A DNA stretch of 8,556 nucleotides from Desulfobacula sp. (GTDB lineage Bacteria; Desulfobacterota; Desulfobacteria; Desulfobacterales; Desulfobacteraceae), in contig JAQICW010000388.1 in assembly GCA_027858355.1 (NCBI GenBank), positions 1 to 8,556 on the forward strand, written 5' to 3'. Below the pieces are notes generated by a model. That model was not told the DNA's origin, searched no databases, and worked only from the letters and a program-made list of their open reading frames with translations. Of the stretch, positions 6,428 through 8,556 are shown in pieces. Numbering within the stretch: position 1 is the stretch's first letter; each line of letters starts with the position of its first letter. A program made the translations under genes and the position numbers.

Positions 6428-7309
6428 CTATTGTTTACCATATCCATATTTACGATAGCCATATCCATATCCAAGCTTTTTTTGAGAAAAATTTTGTACC
6501 ACACCAAGGATTTTATCCTTCCCATAGATATCAATAATATCCTGAACTTCTTTTTTCCGTGTTTTCCCTTGTTTGACAACAATAATGATTCCATCCACAG
6601 ACCTGGCAATGGCATTTGTATCTGATGTAATATATGGAGGTGGTGTATCAATCATTATATATCGGTCACTGTATCTTAATTTTACCTCATGAAGCATACG
6701 TCTCATCTGCTCTGATGACAGCAGTTCAGATGGATTTGGAGGGATACTGCCTGCCGGCAGAATAGTCAGTTTATTTATAAATGTCTTCTGTAACACGCTA
6801 GACAACATAATTGACGAGGATAAATATTCACTTAAGCCGATAGTTTTATCATTAAACCCGAACAATGAATGGATAGAAGGAGAACGAAGATCACAATCCA
6901 TCAAAAGAACAAACTCATCAATGCTCTGGGCAATGCTAATGGCAAGATTTGCAGCGATAAATGATTTTCCTTCCCCGGGAGATGGGCTGGTAATCATAAT
7001 AGTTCTAGGTGCCTCTCTCTTTTCAGGAAAAAGAATATTGGTTTTTAACATCCTGAATTGTTCAGATGCTGCAGAATGTGGTTTTAAAACTGTTTCAAGG
7101 GCTTCATTAATGTCTACTGTAAGATGGTCATGCCTGACATTAAAAGAGCCGTTTTTATTTTCATTGTCCAGGATTTCCGGATTCTGGGTTTCTTTACCCC
7201 CTGAAGATTTTTTGGTTGAATAAGGTGAAGAATCTGCTTCATCCATTTGAATACCTTCTTTTTGAATACTCTGCTCTGACTTCTCCAATGCTTGAAAAAT
7301 TTTACCCAA
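6428..7309 (-). CDS. Exopolysaccharide tyrosine autokinase (CpsD/CapB/Wzc-C type)
   Basis: A 293-residue cytoplasmic bacterial tyrosine kinase that would pair with the chain-length determinant just upstream and control polymer length by phosphorylation cycles. The N-terminal MGKIFQALEKSE helix is typical of exosortase-linked kinases (TIGR03018-like). A linker of about 50 polar residues follows, then the P-loop core: Walker A SPSPGEGKS (108-116, Lys115), Walker A' VLLMDCDLRSP (134-144, Asp138 and Asp140) and Walker B YIMIDTPPP (217-225, Asp221). The C-terminus is a tyrosine cluster, YGYGYRKYGYGKQ (281-293), with five Tyr as autophosphorylation sites. The start is a TTG at 7309, supported by AGGAG (7321-7317) seven bases upstream and by the conserved N-terminus. 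It begins 16 bases after the chain-length gene. Confidence 0.94.
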   Translation of the reverse strand: MGKIFQALEKSEQSIQKEGIQMDEADSSPYSTKKSSGGKETQNPEILDNENKNGSFNVRHDHLTVDINEALETVLKPHSAASEQFRMLKTNILFPEKREAPRTIMITSPSPGEGKSFIAANLAISIAQSIDEFVLLMDCDLRSPSIHSLFGFNDKTIGLSEYLSSSIMLSSVLQKTFINKLTILPAGSIPPNPSELLSSEQMRRMLHEVKLRYSDRYIMIDTPPPYITSDTNAIARSVDGIIIVVKQGKTRKKEVQDIIDIYGKDKILGVVQNFSQKKLGYGYGYRKYGYGKQ

Positions 7310-7316
7310 ATTGAGA

Positions 7317-7321
7317 CTCCT
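7317..7321 (-). promoter_or_regulatory. Shine-Dalgarno deciding the TTG start of the kinase
   Basis: AGGAG on the minus strand lies seven bases before the TTG at 7309, an optimal spacing. The next downstream ATG is codon 22 (Met22) and would remove the conserved MGKIFQALEK helix. The site sits just past the stop of the chain-length gene (7328-7326), so the two genes are closely linked. Confidence 0.75.
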
Positions 7322-7325
7322 GAAA

Positions 7326-8556
7326 TTAAATATTGAGATTCATTTTTATAAAATTGATAGTTCTGTCAAGACCTTTAGAATTTAATATGGCGAAAAAGGC
7401 TAAAAATACTAAAGCATACAAAGTAAAGCCAAGAAAAGCAATCCATGCAATTCTTTGTTTTATCTTATCATAAGGCTTTGCCAGTCTCGGAATTGTGGCA
7501 AGGATAGTTAAACCCAACTCTTTTTCGATTTGGTCTTCTCTTCTGATAATGGAAAAACATAGCAATTCCCATAGAACTAAAATACCTCCGCCAATACCCA
7601 AACCTGTTATTACAGAAAGTGTAAAAAAGTTTTTTACATTGGGAGAAATCGGTTTTTGAGGCAGTCTTGCATGATCCAGTATCCGAAACTGTTCTCCTTT
7701 CTGCTTTTTTTCCATATTAACAGAAAGCTCAGCTTCAAGTTTTCTGTTAAGCAGTGAATTGAAAACACCTCTAATATTTGAATAGTCACGCTTTAAAGAT
7801 TGCATTTCAAGCGCTCTTTTAGGTGTATCATCCACCCGTTTCTGATAGGCCTTCATTTGATTTTCTATTCTAAAAATATCAGACTGGGTTTTTTTAATTT
7901 CATTTTTGATCTGTGTTAGCTGCATTTCCTGCATTTCCTGCTGCCTGGCGGCGAAATCGTCTATCATCCCCATGTCTTGACTATCATCTTCAGGAATTTT
8001 TTCTTTTGTTTCTTCTTCAACAATTTTTTCCAGCTTTTCAATAATTTTTTTCAGTTTGGCAACATCCGGATGTTTTTCAGTATATTTCAAAAGAAGATTA
8101 TCGTGCTGTTTTCTTACATGCGATAGTTTGTTTTCATTTTCAGACCCAGCAAAAGATTCTTCTTCAAAGGCAAACCCTCCAAAGGGATCATCCGATGTTT
8201 GTGAAGCCATCTCTTTAGTTTCTGCGATTTGGGTTTCAAGAATGGTTAATGATTTTTTAGCTTCCCGTAGTATGGCATTTCTTGCTGCATGTTTTTTTTC
8301 TAACCTGTCCAGAGTACTTAAATTAGAGTTAAGCTCACTGGGAAGCCCACCAAGGTATTTTACCTTGTATGCTGACAGAGTTTGTTCCCTTCCCTCAAGC
8401 CGTTTTCTGGTTTTTTCAAGTTCAGACTCTAAAAAATCGCTGGTGCCCATGGCCTGGGCCTCACGAACCTTGAGGTTCTCATCCATGAAATAGCTTGCAA
8501 GAGTATTTGCTACCTGCATTACCTTTTGGGGGTTATCTCCAGTATACGAGATGGAG
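7326..8556 (-). CDS. Polysaccharide chain-length determinant (Wzz/GumC type), N-terminus missing
   Basis: The reading frame is open to the right edge: upstream of Met8519 it continues as SISYTGDNPQKV, so that ATG is internal. About 410 residues are visible of a protein usually near 500; the first membrane segment and most of the Wzz domain are missing. SYTGDNPQKVMQVANTLA is a typical GumC/Wzc periplasmic element. The middle is a long charged coiled coil (visible residues about 30-285), interrupted by an acidic Gly/Phe/Ser-rich stretch (about 117-142). LDHARLPQKPISPN (293-306) is the conserved proline motif before the membrane segment (about 309-332), and a second hydrophobic segment lies at about 367-390. 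It would form the inner-membrane oligomer that sets polymer length and docks the separate kinase encoded next. It closely resembles the XrtA-linked (TIGR03007-like) group. Confidence 0.9.
   Translation of the reverse strand, partial: SISYTGDNPQKVMQVANTLASYFMDENLKVREAQAMGTSDFLESELEKTRKRLEGREQTLSAYKVKYLGGLPSELNSNLSTLDRLEKKHAARNAILREAKKSLTILETQIAETKEMASQTSDDPFGGFAFEEESFAGSENENKLSHVRKQHDNLLLKYTEKHPDVAKLKKIIEKLEKIVEEETKEKIPEDDSQDMGMIDDFAARQQEMQEMQLTQIKNEIKKTQSDIFRIENQMKAYQKRVDDTPKRALEMQSLKRDYSNIRGVFNSLLNRKLEAELSVNMEKKQKGEQFRILDHARLPQKPISPNVKNFFTLSVITGLGIGGGILVLWELLCFSIIRREDQIEKELGLTILATIPRLAKPYDKIKQRIAWIAFLGFTLYALVFLAFFAILNSKGLDRTINFIKMNLNI

Noticed and set aside
7920..7943. Short repeat (tgcatttcc twice) in the chain-length gene
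   Set aside because: It encodes QEMQEMQ in a coiled coil; simple codon-level repetition of a heptad-like sequence, with no sign of a separate element.
8056..8493. 145-codon plus-strand frame opposite the chain-length gene
   Set aside because: Antisense shadow of a well-supported coding region; low-complexity Ser/Leu-rich translation with no recognisable motif.

Overview
The window is an internal slice of an exosortase-linked exopolysaccharide (PEP-CTERM/EPS type) operon. All ten coding regions lie on the minus strand, so transcription enters at the right edge and leaves at the left edge. The A+T-rich sequence and the mix of gene families suggest a Gram-negative, outer-membrane-bearing bacterium. 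My best guess is a sulfate-reducing desulfobacterial lineage (Desulfobacterota, formerly Deltaproteobacteria), but this is inference from gene style and not from a marker gene.

In transcription order (right to left): a Wzz/GumC-type chain-length determinant, cut by the right edge (8556-7326); a CpsD/CapB-like tyrosine autokinase with a TTG start and a C-terminal tyrosine cluster (7309-6428); a membrane polyprenyl glycosylphosphotransferase that would start the repeat unit (6410-5016); a short Wza-like export protein (4953-4360); a predicted outer-membrane beta-barrel (4321-2756); a non-hydrolysing UDP-GlcNAc 2-epimerase (2735-1638); an EpsI-family protein (1520-891); an exosortase with its Cys/Arg/His triad (891-46); and the first 16 codons of a UDP-glucose 6-dehydrogenase-like gene (49-1, running off the left edge).

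Spacings are mostly 16-62 bases or direct overlaps (epsI/exosortase TGATG, exosortase/dehydrogenase ATGA), as expected of one transcript. The only larger gap is 117 bases between the epimerase and epsI (1521-1637). It holds a 63-base imperfect palindrome followed on the transcribed strand by eight U residues. This looks like an intrinsic terminator or attenuator, or a dispersed palindromic repeat, separating the polymer-export half from the protein-sorting half.

The genes fit together as follows. The glycosylphosphotransferase loads the first sugar phosphate on the lipid carrier. The epimerase (UDP-ManNAc) and the dehydrogenase (UDP-GlcA) would supply precursors. The chain-length protein and kinase control polymerisation, and the export protein and beta-barrel carry polymer across the envelope. 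The exosortase and EpsI process proteins with a C-terminal sorting signal. No sorting substrate, flippase, polymerase or further glycosyltransferase is in the window. The locus type is known; the palindrome and the separate epsI-then-exosortase arrangement are the parts most worth a second look. I see no tRNA, rRNA, CRISPR, insertion sequence or promoter.
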